Virus record (IMG/VR): IMGVR_UViG_3300047362_000477
Location: 35,492-99,491 of that record
DNA from: a virus
Length of the DNA: 64,000 bases
Direction: 5' to 3' (one strand)
Each line of letters starts with the position of its first letter. The stretch's first letter is position 1. Shown here in pieces: positions 51,311 through 59,872 of the stretch. The notes below the pieces were generated by a model. That model was not told the DNA's origin and did no database searches. It was given only the letters and a program-made list of their open reading frames with translations. A program made the position numbers and the translations under genes.

Positions 51311-52811
51311 TTGTTTCCTCCAAGTTATTCAAGAAGTCTTCTGCGGCCTCTACCTGTTCACTAGTATACTCGCCGTCATCAACGTCTTGTAAATCATCTC
51401 CAGAATCAAATAAACTATCAAATGCACTCTGTGAAGTTTTGATAGACTTCATACCACTAAAGTGTGTAAGCATTGATTCTGCTTCTTCTAATAATTGCAT
51501 TGGTGTTTCACTTTTGAATAGCTTATCAATAAACTCGGTTACATATATCACATCTCTTGGAACCCATAAGTCAAATTCTTCTTGCTTAGGTTTTACTTTA
51601 CGCCATTCCAAGTGACTTGGCTTGTATCTAGTACAGGCTATATCTGCTAGAGTATTAGCACGTTGACAAGCTTCAATGTGTTGATATACATTGTGTGCCA
51701 TTAACAAGAAGTATGAGAAACTATCCCAACTTGTCTTGCCTTCTTTGCCAATTTTATTTAACATACCAGGACCCATATAACATAAGTCACCCATTGTCAT
51801 ACGTTCGCCAATAGGACTGTTAAATGGAAACGGTATATTGCTATGTTGAAATTTCTTATCGTCAACTGCTTGTTCCATTACATAACTAAACTTATCGTTA
51901 CGATGAACGTGTTGACTGTATGCTTGTCCTTTAGCCGTTGTAATAAAAGGACTAGCGGCATCATACGTAACCATCATATTAGGATTAATAGTTTCTCTAA
52001 TGTTACGTTGTATTGCAGTAAAGATACAAGACCAATTAAGTTTACTTGTACCCAAGTAGTGAATTAGATCTCTGCCTGGATCTAACAGTTTCTCATCTCG
52101 CATTACAATAAGTCTACGTAGAGCAAGATGCAACTGTTTCATATTGTAACCAGCCATTGCCCAACCTTCAAATGGATAATGTTTAACTGCACTAAACCAA
52201 TCATCAGCTTGTTGCTCATTGTTACCTTGTAATACATTTAAGAATTTAGTTTTACCTTGTCTATTACGTACAAAGTAATCGTTATTAAACATTGTGTATT
52301 CTAAACAATCAACCCAATCTTTCAATCCTGTTTTAGCATTCAATGGTGGAGCCGCCGCTAATGTAGGAATATCTAATACCATACTATAATCTGCAGTATG
52401 CTCTAACCAATTTAAAATTGTTTTACGTAGATCATCATCAGTTTTAAAATTAGGCCAATCACATTTGATTACACCTGTAGCAATCTGAAACCCACCACTA
52501 TCACCAAGTATAAAACTATGTTCTCTATCACGTTTTTGAATCATAGGTTCTTGCTCATCACTTTTGACTGGATCTCGAGTGGCATGACCTGCAGAGTATA
52601 AACCCCACTTGTAACTATAATAATTGTCTTTAGGTTTTAGAAAATCAAAGCCGTCTATGCCAAACTCAAAGCCCTTAGGCATTCTCTCTGGTTTAACAAA
52701 GTCTGGTCTTTTCTGTGCTTGTCTAATAAACTTAGAATAAAAACTACTAATGCTCGGCAAGAATACTGAGTAGTCTTTATTACTTTCTGTAAGGTTTTTG
52801 TTACTTGCCAT
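51303..52811 (-). CDS. dpdA: DpdA-like tRNA-guanine transglycosylase paralog (7-deazaguanine insertion)
   Basis: 502 residues. The TGT signature is visible as GDSGGFQ at 103-109 (catalytic Asp region). The expected nucleophile is D284 in VTYDAASPF, which parallels the FDCVLP segment of bacterial TGT. AGYNM near 220 parallels the GG loop. The zinc-binding CxCxxC of tRNA-TGTs is not apparent, as in DNA-acting DpdA relatives. With FolE, QueD-like and QueE here, insertion of a 7-deazaguanine into phage DNA is the likely role. The acidic C-terminal 60 residues may be regulatory. Confidence 0.82.
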   Translation of the reverse strand: MASNKNLTESNKDYSVFLPSISSFYSKFIRQAQKRPDFVKPERMPKGFEFGIDGFDFLKPKDNYYSYKWGLYSAGHATRDPVKSDEQEPMIQKRDREHSFILGDSGGFQIATGVIKCDWPNFKTDDDLRKTILNWLEHTADYSMVLDIPTLAAAPPLNAKTGLKDWVDCLEYTMFNNDYFVRNRQGKTKFLNVLQGNNEQQADDWFSAVKHYPFEGWAMAGYNMKQLHLALRRLIVMRDEKLLDPGRDLIHYLGTSKLNWSCIFTAIQRNIRETINPNMMVTYDAASPFITTAKGQAYSQHVHRNDKFSYVMEQAVDDKKFQHSNIPFPFNSPIGERMTMGDLCYMGPGMLNKIGKEGKTSWDSFSYFLLMAHNVYQHIEACQRANTLADIACTRYKPSHLEWRKVKPKQEEFDLWVPRDVIYVTEFIDKLFKSETPMQLLEEAESMLTHFSGMKSIKTSQSAFDSLFDSGDDLQDVDDGEYTSEQVEAAEDFLNNLEETNG

Positions 52812-52837
52812 TTACTATCCTTTATATAAGGTTAAAG

Positions 52838-53590
52838 TTATACAGTTAATGCTGGTAAGATGTAGTCGTATTTGCCTAAGCCTGAATCAACTGAAATCAT
52901 TAATGCACCTTTTTTACTGATGTTCATTACACACGTTCCACTCATACCTAGTCTTAGAATTGCTAACACTTGGTTTAATGGCCATGCATAACCTTCTGTA
53001 ATTTCTCCATTTACATTGTTTGCAAATGTACGTTTACCTGTAAAAGATCCATCAGCGGCACCTACTGTAAGAATTAAATCACCGTTGTCTGTTTTAACAG
53101 TAAAGTTAGGTTCAATTCCACCATAGATTCCTGCAACTGCTTGAAGCTCACTTACTTTAGCTTTTGTAGGTGCAAATGTTACATCCCACTCAACGCCTTT
53201 GAACTTAACAGTTTGTAAGGTCTGTTCAATAATTTCTTTACTCATAAATCTGTATTGATCTGTATTGCCTTCTTTGTCTTTAAACAATAAGTGATCTGGA
53301 ACTGTTACTCCATTACGTTCACGAGTTACTACATCAACTGTAGCATCATCTGTTTGATAGTTAGGTAGTCCTGTAACACCAGATAAAAATCCAAGGTTTC
53401 CAAGACCAAATTCGCCGTTAAATTCATCAACTGCATTATGCATTGTTGCTTGTAAGATTACTGTACGATCAGCATCCATAGCATCTAATGTAGTTGATTC
53501 ATCTGTGCCTGTTACTTTCACTGAAGTAATAAAGCCTAAGCCGGCTGTGTGCTTAACAATGTCTTGCACTATATCACGAGTCTGACTCAT
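52838..53590 (-). CDS. DNA sliding clamp (T4 gp45-like)
   Basis: 250 residues, close to T4 gp45 (228). Two-domain beta-rich sequence with the N-terminal VTGTDESTTLDAMDADRTVILQAT (cited in part), typical of clamp strand pairs, and IYGGIEPNFTVKTDNGDLILTVGAAD and ALMISVDSGLGKYDYILPA in the second domain. The clamp tethers DNA polymerase and, in T4, activates late transcription with the sigma factor gp55. It has its own TTGACA promoter, in keeping with early expression. The gp45-type clamp supports a T4-like identity and the late-promoter reading. Confidence 0.82.
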   Translation of the reverse strand: MSQTRDIVQDIVKHTAGLGFITSVKVTGTDESTTLDAMDADRTVILQATMHNAVDEFNGEFGLGNLGFLSGVTGLPNYQTDDATVDVVTRERNGVTVPDHLLFKDKEGNTDQYRFMSKEIIEQTLQTVKFKGVEWDVTFAPTKAKVSELQAVAGIYGGIEPNFTVKTDNGDLILTVGAADGSFTGKRTFANNVNGEITEGYAWPLNQVLAILRLGMSGTCVMNISKKGALMISVDSGLGKYDYILPALTV

Positions 53591-53623
53591 TTAGTTTCTC
53601 CTGTTTGAGTTATTAATATAAAC

Positions 53624-53652
53624 ATATTACAATAGTATTTAGAAAATGTCAA
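53624..53652 (-). promoter_or_regulatory. Sigma70-type promoter for the sliding clamp gene
   Basis: TTGACA (53647-53652), 17-bp spacer, TAATAT (53624-53629), leftward, followed by AGGAGAAAC before the clamp ATG. Confidence 0.72.
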
Positions 53653-53671
53653 CAAAAACATTGACTTATAC

Positions 53672-54211
53672 CTATTTTAATTTAAGTTTTAGTTTACCAA
53701 TAGATTTTTGAACACATAATGCCTGTACTTTACAGTCTTCTAAAGCATTATGAGCCGCAAATTCTATTTCTTTTCTTGGATCACTTGGCATAATACTGAA
53801 TAGTGTTCTACTATCTCTTATTTTCCAAAATGCCCAAGGTATATGATGTTTGTACTGATGATACATATTTTCTAGTATAACTATATCAAATGCAGGTCCT
53901 TGGCACCATATAACATCAACACCAACACACCATTTATTTAGATGTTGTAGGACTTCTAGTACAGACGTTCTTCCTTCGTCACCAAGTGCTTCATCTCTAA
54001 CACTTTTTTCTTGCCTACCCCACCACTCTATAGTGCTGTCTAATGTTGTTCTTCCTTTTGCTAATTGTTCATCTACATCAAATCGATAGTAGAATTCATT
54101 GTGGGTATCACTTATTTCATTAGGATTGAACTTTACACCTCCTATAGTTAGAACTACACAATCAGGACCTGTGCCCAATGTTTCTAAGTCTATCATCGCG
54201 TGAGTAGTCAT
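53672..54211 (-). CDS. DEDD-type 3'-5' exonuclease (Rv2179c/DexA-like)
   Basis: 179 residues. MIDLETLGTG (DxE motif), a later Asp in QGPAFDIVILENM and HNALEDCKVQA (HxxxxD) give the DEDDh exonuclease set. T4 DexA and Rv2179c-type 3'-5' exoribonucleases share this compact form. Likely DNA or RNA trimming during replication or nucleotide scavenging. It has its own TTGACA/TACAAT promoter. Confidence 0.88.
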   Translation of the reverse strand: MTTHAMIDLETLGTGPDCVVLTIGGVKFNPNEISDTHNEFYYRFDVDEQLAKGRTTLDSTIEWWGRQEKSVRDEALGDEGRTSVLEVLQHLNKWCVGVDVIWCQGPAFDIVILENMYHQYKHHIPWAFWKIRDSRTLFSIMPSDPRKEIEFAAHNALEDCKVQALCVQKSIGKLKLKLK

Positions 54212-54245
54212 ATTAATCCATGTTCAAAGTTTCAGTTTAAAGTGT

Positions 54246-54274
54246 ATTGTAACACACTATAAGTTCTTTGTCAA
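54246..54274 (-). promoter_or_regulatory. Sigma70-type promoter for the exonuclease gene
   Basis: TTGACA (54269-54274), 17-bp spacer, TACAAT (54246-54251), leftward, overlapping the 3' end of the upstream rSAM gene. Confidence 0.72.
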
Positions 54275-55399
54275 GCCTTCTATTGGTATTATTTTTTTAT
54301 AGAAGTCGGCAAACTCTGGAAATGCTTTTTCAAATGAGTTACCGTGATATCTATCATGTCTTTCAAGCATAAATTTTGTTGGGTATAGATATACATCTTT
54401 TGGTACAACATTTTTAAATGCTACTTGTACTTCTGGGTAATCTTTCCAATGCTCTATTAGTTTGTCTAGGTGTTCTTTTGGTAAACAATCAATACTCAAA
54501 CCATATGGGTTGGTAACAAAGTTATGTCTCATCTTATCAACATATTGAGCTAAGTCATCAAACACGTATCTAGCACCATATGCATTTGGCCAACTTATGG
54601 CTGTTCTTATTTTTGTACGTACTGACTTTGGATTAGATAATTTAAATTTATGAAACTCTTTTAAGTTAGAAAGAACTTTATTCCAAGTACCTTTGTGTCT
54701 CCAGTAATCATGTTGTTCACCTACACAATCTATACTAATTGATAATCCTACATCAGCAAATCCATCAATTGTTTCTAACACATTCTCACCGTGCCTGTTC
54801 AGTACACTTCCATTGGTTACCATGCTTATACTGATGTCTTTTTCTCTGCCTAATTGTTTAATCTTTTTACATATATCAAAGAAAGATTTAGTCATTAATG
54901 GCTCTCCGCCTGCAAATGATACGTGTTCTACAGTATGTAAATTATCTAAACATTGTTGTAATTGATGTACATTATTAAGTACTCCAGTCTTACCATGCTT
55001 ACCTTCTATTTTTGCATGAGTACTACTTAAATAACTACCACACATTTTGCAACTAAAATTACACAAGTTACTTTCTCTATAATCTAAATACCTTAATACA
55101 AATTTATCTTCTTGCCATGTATCATCTAAATAATCTTCATTGAATTCTTGCCTTAATGATTTAGAACCTTTTTGTTCTTGTGATACACAATTATTACACA
55201 TAGGAGGAAGTGTATCTGAATTCAACATAATCTTTTTAAACTTTTCCATTTCTGGATGAGAAAAGCGTTCTTCAAAAGACATATGTCTTTTTTCTTTATT
55301 AGGAATTAATATTTTATTTGCTTCACAACATACTTGTATGCCTCCACCTGTATGGTCATATGTTGTTACCCAAGGTGCTATACAAGACGGTCTATTCAT
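54257..55399 (-). CDS. Radical SAM enzyme with N-terminal twitch/SPASM-like domain
   Basis: 380 residues. The N-terminal module has C6 (CIAPW), CC at 24-25 and CNNC at 68-71. The core motif is C113, C117 and C120 (LCNFSCKMC), with FAGGEPLM as the GGE motif. It is the seventh N-twitch member and the only one outside the left-hand cluster. It overlaps the upstream SPASM-type rSAM gene by 1 nt, so two rSAM architectures are translationally coupled here, as at 6561-8865. Substrate unknown. Confidence 0.85.
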   Translation of the reverse strand: MNRPSCIAPWVTTYDHTGGGIQVCCEANKILIPNKEKRHMSFEERFSHPEMEKFKKIMLNSDTLPPMCNNCVSQEQKGSKSLRQEFNEDYLDDTWQEDKFVLRYLDYRESNLCNFSCKMCGSYLSSTHAKIEGKHGKTGVLNNVHQLQQCLDNLHTVEHVSFAGGEPLMTKSFFDICKKIKQLGREKDISISMVTNGSVLNRHGENVLETIDGFADVGLSISIDCVGEQHDYWRHKGTWNKVLSNLKEFHKFKLSNPKSVRTKIRTAISWPNAYGARYVFDDLAQYVDKMRHNFVTNPYGLSIDCLPKEHLDKLIEHWKDYPEVQVAFKNVVPKDVYLYPTKFMLERHDRYHGNSFEKAFPEFADFYKKIIPIEGLTKNL

Positions 55400-56493
55400 T
55401 ATTTAAATTGCTCCGCATATGGATCAAATTCTGTGCCACACTTCATTGAGCAAACTCCTAGTTTACCATTCTTAATACTATCTAGTTTCCAACTACGTTG
55501 TATATCATTCATAATGCCACTACCAAATACTCCTTCAATGCCGTGTATCTTTGCATTGATTCCATCCTTGCCACCAGCTCTATCTATAAAATCCCATATC
55601 TGTTCTACTTTAGGATCTTCATGCCACCATTTGTACATACGACCTGCAGTCCAACAACAAGGCATTATTAGTCCTTCAGCCGTGACAAAGATACTATTCT
55701 TATCTCCACTAGCAACTTTACATTTTATTTTTGCTTGGTTATAGTAGTTCATCATACCACCATAACTTTTCTCTATCTCTTTTTGTTTTAGTAGAGCAAG
55801 ATTTTGATGTTCTTTCTTTTGTGGCTTTGCTAAAACTGTTGTCTGTTCGCCTTTTCTATTACGTGCTTGATGCATTTCTTTTGGTTTACTTGCTTGAGTA
55901 ATGAACCTGCCTGTTTTCTTTTTGATAAACTTTTCAACGCCCCATTCTTTGGCTAACTGTTCTGCACGTTCTACATCACATTCGCTATGTTCAAATATTA
56001 AATAATCCCATCTAGCTCTACCACCTGCATTAATAAATGCTTTCATATTACGTTCAACGTGTTCCCACTTAACACCTTGTCTATATAAATGATTAGTTTC
56101 TTCTAGTCCATCCACACTAAAGATTACACAACCTTTTTTGCCTATAACTTTAGCTACTTCTGCCCACCATTCAGGTTTCTTAGCACCTGCATTAGTATTC
56201 ATACTTAACCACATATTAGGATTACAATCACGGAACCATTGAAATATTTCTAATGTATCTCTAGCACTAATAGGATCGCCCAAGTTACCACACATATACA
56301 TCGTGTGTAATTGAGATATAAAATCGTGTGGGAATATATCAATACAATGATCTAATGTAAGTTCTGCTTCTTTGCCTTTGATGTGTGGATTTACTTCTCC
56401 ACCATTAACATTACGATCACACATAGGGCATGATGCATTACACCGTTGGGTCACTTCGAGGTGAACTTCGTTTATGGATTTGTAATTGTACAT
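55399..56493 (-). CDS. Radical SAM enzyme with C-terminal SPASM-like domain
   Basis: 364 residues. Core cysteines C18, C22 and C25 (RCNASCPMC), with CGNLGDP as the GGE-position variant and FSVDGLEETNHLYR as a conserved core strand. The C-terminal module has KCKV..., IMPCCW and CSMKC, matching SPASM-type ligands. This is the same subtype as 7816-8865, 60562-61767 and the split pair at 62270-63207. An ATAAATA box lies at 56510-56516. Start ATG with GGATATC upstream is moderate. Confidence 0.82.
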   Translation of the reverse strand: MYNYKSINEVHLEVTQRCNASCPMCDRNVNGGEVNPHIKGKEAELTLDHCIDIFPHDFISQLHTMYMCGNLGDPISARDTLEIFQWFRDCNPNMWLSMNTNAGAKKPEWWAEVAKVIGKKGCVIFSVDGLEETNHLYRQGVKWEHVERNMKAFINAGGRARWDYLIFEHSECDVERAEQLAKEWGVEKFIKKKTGRFITQASKPKEMHQARNRKGEQTTVLAKPQKKEHQNLALLKQKEIEKSYGGMMNYYNQAKIKCKVASGDKNSIFVTAEGLIMPCCWTAGRMYKWWHEDPKVEQIWDFIDRAGGKDGINAKIHGIEGVFGSGIMNDIQRSWKLDSIKNGKLGVCSMKCGTEFDPYAEQFK

Positions 56494-56509
56494 AGGATAT
56501 CTCTCTTAG

Positions 56510-56516
56510 TATTTAT
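56510..56516 (-). promoter_or_regulatory. Candidate late-type promoter (ATAAATA)
   Basis: ATAAATA on the minus strand, 17 nt ahead of the rSAM-SPASM gene at 55399-56493 and next to the stop of the upstream membrane-protein gene, as at several other junctions. Confidence 0.38.
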
Positions 56517-56517
56517 T

Positions 56518-56868
56518 TTAATAAAGATTGTCAAATATAAAATAATCAACTATAAATGTGGCTTCAGCGCCTATGAATACTGACAAATAGAATCTATCAG
56601 TTTTCATCCATAACCACTTAATAAAACCCCAGGCTATTCCTACTCTTGCGGTATATGCGGCATTGGCATATACCCATTCCATTATTGGAGGAAACTGTTC
56701 CGCTCCAAATAATACAGAAAATAAACCACTATCGTATATGAAACTTACTTGAGCACCAATTAGTACTGCAATACTATATGGCATAAACTTCATTAAAAAC
56801 TTAATGATGTGAGCTGTTACTATTAGCCTATAAGCTACGTATGTTATATTTACTAAGATTAATTCCAA
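56518..56868 (-). CDS. Small membrane protein
   Basis: 116 residues if started at TTG 56868; no convincing ATG exists until 56790, so the start is uncertain. Hydrophobic segments near residues 8-25, 31-46 (YSIAVLIGAQVSFIY) and 95-113 suggest two to four membrane passes. No family recognised. It overlaps the upstream gene by about 40 nt if TTG is used. Confidence 0.5.
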   Translation of the reverse strand: MELILVNITYVAYRLIVTAHIIKFLMKFMPYSIAVLIGAQVSFIYDSGLFSVLFGAEQFPPIMEWVYANAAYTARVGIAWGFIKWLWMKTDRFYLSVFIGAEATFIVDYFIFDNLY

Positions 56869-57436
56869 ATTCTACCAATTTTCTTTTGTTTGTTTCTGTA
56901 TATACTCGTATATTTTCTGCTACTGTGTTTAAAGTTTCTTGTGTTAGATCCATACAACAAAAACTAAACATCTTTTTAATTATTGCTTTGTCTTGTCTAA
57001 GAAACAACCCACCATAGCTTACAGTTATATACTTATGATGCGGGTACAAAGTTTTTAAAAAATTATCAATATCTTGCTTTCGTTCTGCAGAAAATGCGTG
57101 GTTTTGCTTTTGTTTTCTAACATTCATTATAGTTTTGTCGTGTTTAAAGAACCCAAGGTCACTGCAATACTTAGATTCGTCATCATCACAAGTAACAACA
57201 ATTATTTTATTCTGTGTCAATTTTTCATAATCTTTAATGTTTTGTGGGTGTGTTCTACTTAAAAATGGATGATATGTAGTGTAAAGATACTCATTGTCTT
57301 CGGTTGTTACTGATGGTTTGAGTTTTGTTTTATCCATACATGGAATACAATTACTGGAAATTAAGTAACTCAAAAACTGTCCGCCTGCTCCATATTGATA
57401 AACAATATTTACTAATGATACTTCTTCTGATTTCAT
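56828..57436 (-). CDS. Hypothetical protein, possible sulfotransferase-like fold
   Basis: 202 residues. The start VNIVYQYGAGGQFLSYLIS resembles the strand-loop-helix entry of sulfotransferase-like P-loop proteins, but later motifs are weak. It is one of several such proteins in the window (20866, 40454, 59873). Function unknown. Confidence 0.45.
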   Translation of the reverse strand: MKSEEVSLVNIVYQYGAGGQFLSYLISSNCIPCMDKTKLKPSVTTEDNEYLYTTYHPFLSRTHPQNIKDYEKLTQNKIIVVTCDDDESKYCSDLGFFKHDKTIMNVRKQKQNHAFSAERKQDIDNFLKTLYPHHKYITVSYGGLFLRQDKAIIKKMFSFCCMDLTQETLNTVAENIRVYTETNKRKLVEFGINLSKYNIRSL

Positions 57437-57706
57437 TTATTCGTCCAATACAAATTTAACATCTTTTCCTGGTCCTACTTCACTTGGCATACCGCCATAC
57501 TCATATACATAATGTTTTATTACTGCTTTATACCACATCCAACTATTATGATGTGCATCTTTGTTAAACTTATGAATTGACTTATTATCTGCAGGCATTG
57601 TACTTATTGCTCGTGCGGCTTCTCGTTGTAATTCTCTTGTTTTTAATGTATCTAGATGTTTATCAAATTCTGCAACTGTAAGTTCCCAAACTTCATCGTC
57701 TTCCAT
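57437..57706 (-). CDS. Hypothetical protein
   Basis: 89 residues, helical and charged (FDKHLDTLKTRELQREAARA) with several His. No family recognised. It abuts the next gene with no gap and overlaps the upstream gene by 1 nt; part of a run of short genes. Confidence 0.5.
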   Translation of the reverse strand: MEDDEVWELTVAEFDKHLDTLKTRELQREAARAISTMPADNKSIHKFNKDAHHNSWMWYKAVIKHYVYEYGGMPSEVGPGKDVKFVLDE

Positions 57707-57945
57707 TAAATTCCTCTTAATCTTTCTATCATAGCTTTTTGCGGATCACTGAATCTAAAAGTTAATACTTGTCTTCCACTTTTATCAAAGTGTACTTCTT
57801 GCAACCAATAATCATTTTCTTTACCATACTCAAATCCCTTAACAGTCAACAAAGATGATATGTTTGCTACTGCATCTAAAGTAGAAAAATGTTCTTTAAG
57901 TTTTGTAAAGTCTTCTGTATAGTATTTTATTTCTGCTTTCATCAA
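57706..57945 (-). CDS. Small protein of unknown function, tandem paralog A
   Basis: 79 residues. It shares with the next gene upstream a FxFSD-(2)-xAM-(2)-xLxG(I/V) ending (FRFSDPQKAMIERLRGI) and a YGxxxDYW/YGTDFWF block. The pair overlap by 4 nt, indicating tandem duplication. Function unknown. Confidence 0.55.
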   Translation of the reverse strand: MMKAEIKYYTEDFTKLKEHFSTLDAVANISSLLTVKGFEYGKENDYWLQEVHFDKSGRQVLTFRFSDPQKAMIERLRGI

Positions 57946-58190
57946 TGTAAACTTACTGCTCCAGGTACTCCAGATAACTTTAGTAACATCGCTTCGTGTC
58001 TATCACTAAATCCAAATCTTATTGCTACTTCTTTTGCTTTTACATTTCTGATTATATCATGAAACCAAAAGTCTGTTCCATATACTAATCCTTTAGCACC
58101 TAGCTCTGATGCTATTTTACAACAAGCATCTTGTTCTCCAATATGTTCAATGTCTTCACCCATTACAAATTCTATATATACTGCATCCAT
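57942..58190 (-). CDS. Small protein of unknown function, tandem paralog B
   Basis: 82 residues, related to the 57706-57945 product through FGFSDRHEAMLLKLSGV and YGTDFWFHD. It starts immediately after the methyltransferase stop. Two Cys (ACCKIA) are not shared with its paralog. Function unknown. Confidence 0.55.
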   Translation of the reverse strand: MDAVYIEFVMGEDIEHIGEQDACCKIASELGAKGLVYGTDFWFHDIIRNVKAKEVAIRFGFSDRHEAMLLKLSGVPGAVSLH

Positions 58191-59171
58191 CTATTTAATT
58201 CCAATTAACATAAACCTATTGTATAAATGAGTATCTAACTCACCCTCATATAAAATACTTTGCATAGGATATTTCTTTTTAACGTCTTCTATATCTTTGC
58301 AACAATTAACGTGTTGCTCATTGCTGAAATAATCATTTTGATGCAACAATACAAATGTACCTGCTGGTAAATTTTCATACCAAGTATTATCCATATGTTC
58401 ACAACTTGTATTAATTACTAGATGTACTTTACCTCTATCAATAAAACTATTATCATATATATCTTGTGGAAGTAACTTGCCTGCTTCTTTATGCTTTGCT
58501 TCTAAATCAGCACTATAAGTTAACATATTCTTATTAGTCCATCTAATCTTGTTTACATCTGTTGTTATAGGAGTAAACTTTTCTTCTTTAACTTCATTAG
58601 GATATAATCTTTTACTTGGTTCAATTACATTTTGATCTAAGTCTAAACTCCATATTTTAGAAACATCAAATTGTGAGAATAACATATGAGCGATAAAGTT
58701 ATACCAGCCTCCATAGAATACTACGTTACCTATAGGACCATCAACTACTTTTGCTAGTTCACTTACTAGCCATAGTTTACTTTTTACTTGTCCTCTACTT
58801 AAGAAGTCATTCATATCTGGCATCTCTGCGGCCTTATCGCCATCTGCCCAATAGTTAATAAACTTACATATGTTTACTAAGAAAGGATCTTCAAACATAT
58901 ATTTTCTAAATAGTGTTGCAACTAACTGTGGTTTAATTTCTACGTCATCTAATTGTTCGTGTAGTAATACATTCATCCAAGCCTTTACGTGTGCAGGATT
59001 TGAATTAGGCATATTAGCTAGGTCAATCATAACATCACGTTTTCTATACCAATTATCATGATAGAGAGCTTTATGAACGTTCTCCCATCTACTACCTGTA
59101 CCATTGAACTCAAAGTATTCACTTAATCCATTCATCCAGTGATACTGTTCTTTAAACTCAGATAACTTCAT
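58191..59171 (-). CDS. Class I SAM-dependent methyltransferase-like protein
   Basis: 326 residues with a helical N-terminal 150 residues. NVVFYGGWYNFIAHMLF replaces the usual VLDxGxGxG motif I. It is followed by IWSLDLDQNVIEPSKRLYP, a typical motif II with acidic residues that bind the ribose, and LVINTSCEHMDNTWY and AGTFVLLHQNDYF as later strands. The unusual YGGW in place of GxGxG is noteworthy. It overlaps the glycosyltransferase gene by 14 nt. Substrate unknown. Confidence 0.68.
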   Translation of the reverse strand: MKLSEFKEQYHWMNGLSEYFEFNGTGSRWENVHKALYHDNWYRKRDVMIDLANMPNSNPAHVKAWMNVLLHEQLDDVEIKPQLVATLFRKYMFEDPFLVNICKFINYWADGDKAAEMPDMNDFLSRGQVKSKLWLVSELAKVVDGPIGNVVFYGGWYNFIAHMLFSQFDVSKIWSLDLDQNVIEPSKRLYPNEVKEEKFTPITTDVNKIRWTNKNMLTYSADLEAKHKEAGKLLPQDIYDNSFIDRGKVHLVINTSCEHMDNTWYENLPAGTFVLLHQNDYFSNEQHVNCCKDIEDVKKKYPMQSILYEGELDTHLYNRFMLIGIK

Positions 59172-59862
59172 TAAATTTCTCCTTTAACCATTTCCAGTCA
59201 TTAATTTTTCTTAATGCTTCTGTATTATTTTTATAATGCTCTCCAAAGTCTTTACCTTGCTGAGCGCCTAGTAAAGCATATTCGCCATACCTTCTATTGT
59301 CTCCACGTGTACACCACACCTCAAGCCTGTATGCGTCATCAACTTGTTTATTGTGGTCAATAATATTACTTGACAGTTTTGTACATTCACGGAATGCACT
59401 ACGCCATGTATTAAATGGATCAGTATTGAATGCTGTAACATTGCTTATCTCAAATTTAGGAACAAACTTTGCTCCTATACTTGTAGTCATATCAACTTTA
59501 AATTCTTCTACTGCTAATAAATTCTTTTTAGGAAACAGTTTAAGTCCACCATATCCATATATCAAATCATTAATAGGATTATGACTTCTGTATGTAAATA
59601 CACATTCAGTTTCTGGAACTCCAGGATATGCTTCTCTTCTGTCGCTTGGTTCAAACTTAAACTGAAAGTTTTCTTGTATAACTGCATCAGCATCACATAC
59701 ATAGAAGTAACTTGTTTTAGATTCTTCTGCACAGGCTTTGTGTGCGTTCAGTAATCCTTCAATACCATCTATGCGTTTTGCGTGTGGTGCTTTTTGTTTT
59801 AATATTTCAAAATTATCATCTGCCTCTGGCTCTCCAAAGGTTAACATAAAAACATCTAACAT
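59158..59862 (-). CDS. Glycosyltransferase-like protein (GT-A, DxD)
   Basis: 234 residues. YVCDADAVI near residue 55 provides the DxD metal/nucleotide-sugar motif after a TSYFYV strand, typical of GT-A enzymes. Downstream segments are diverged. It lies between the P-loop protein and methyltransferase genes, with 10-14 nt spacing or overlap. It could glycosylate DNA, protein or the pathway product. Confidence 0.62.
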   Translation of the reverse strand: MLDVFMLTFGEPEADDNFEILKQKAPHAKRIDGIEGLLNAHKACAEESKTSYFYVCDADAVIQENFQFKFEPSDRREAYPGVPETECVFTYRSHNPINDLIYGYGGLKLFPKKNLLAVEEFKVDMTTSIGAKFVPKFEISNVTAFNTDPFNTWRSAFRECTKLSSNIIDHNKQVDDAYRLEVWCTRGDNRRYGEYALLGAQQGKDFGEHYKNNTEALRKINDWKWLKEKFNEVI

Positions 59863-59872
59863 ATAATTCTCT

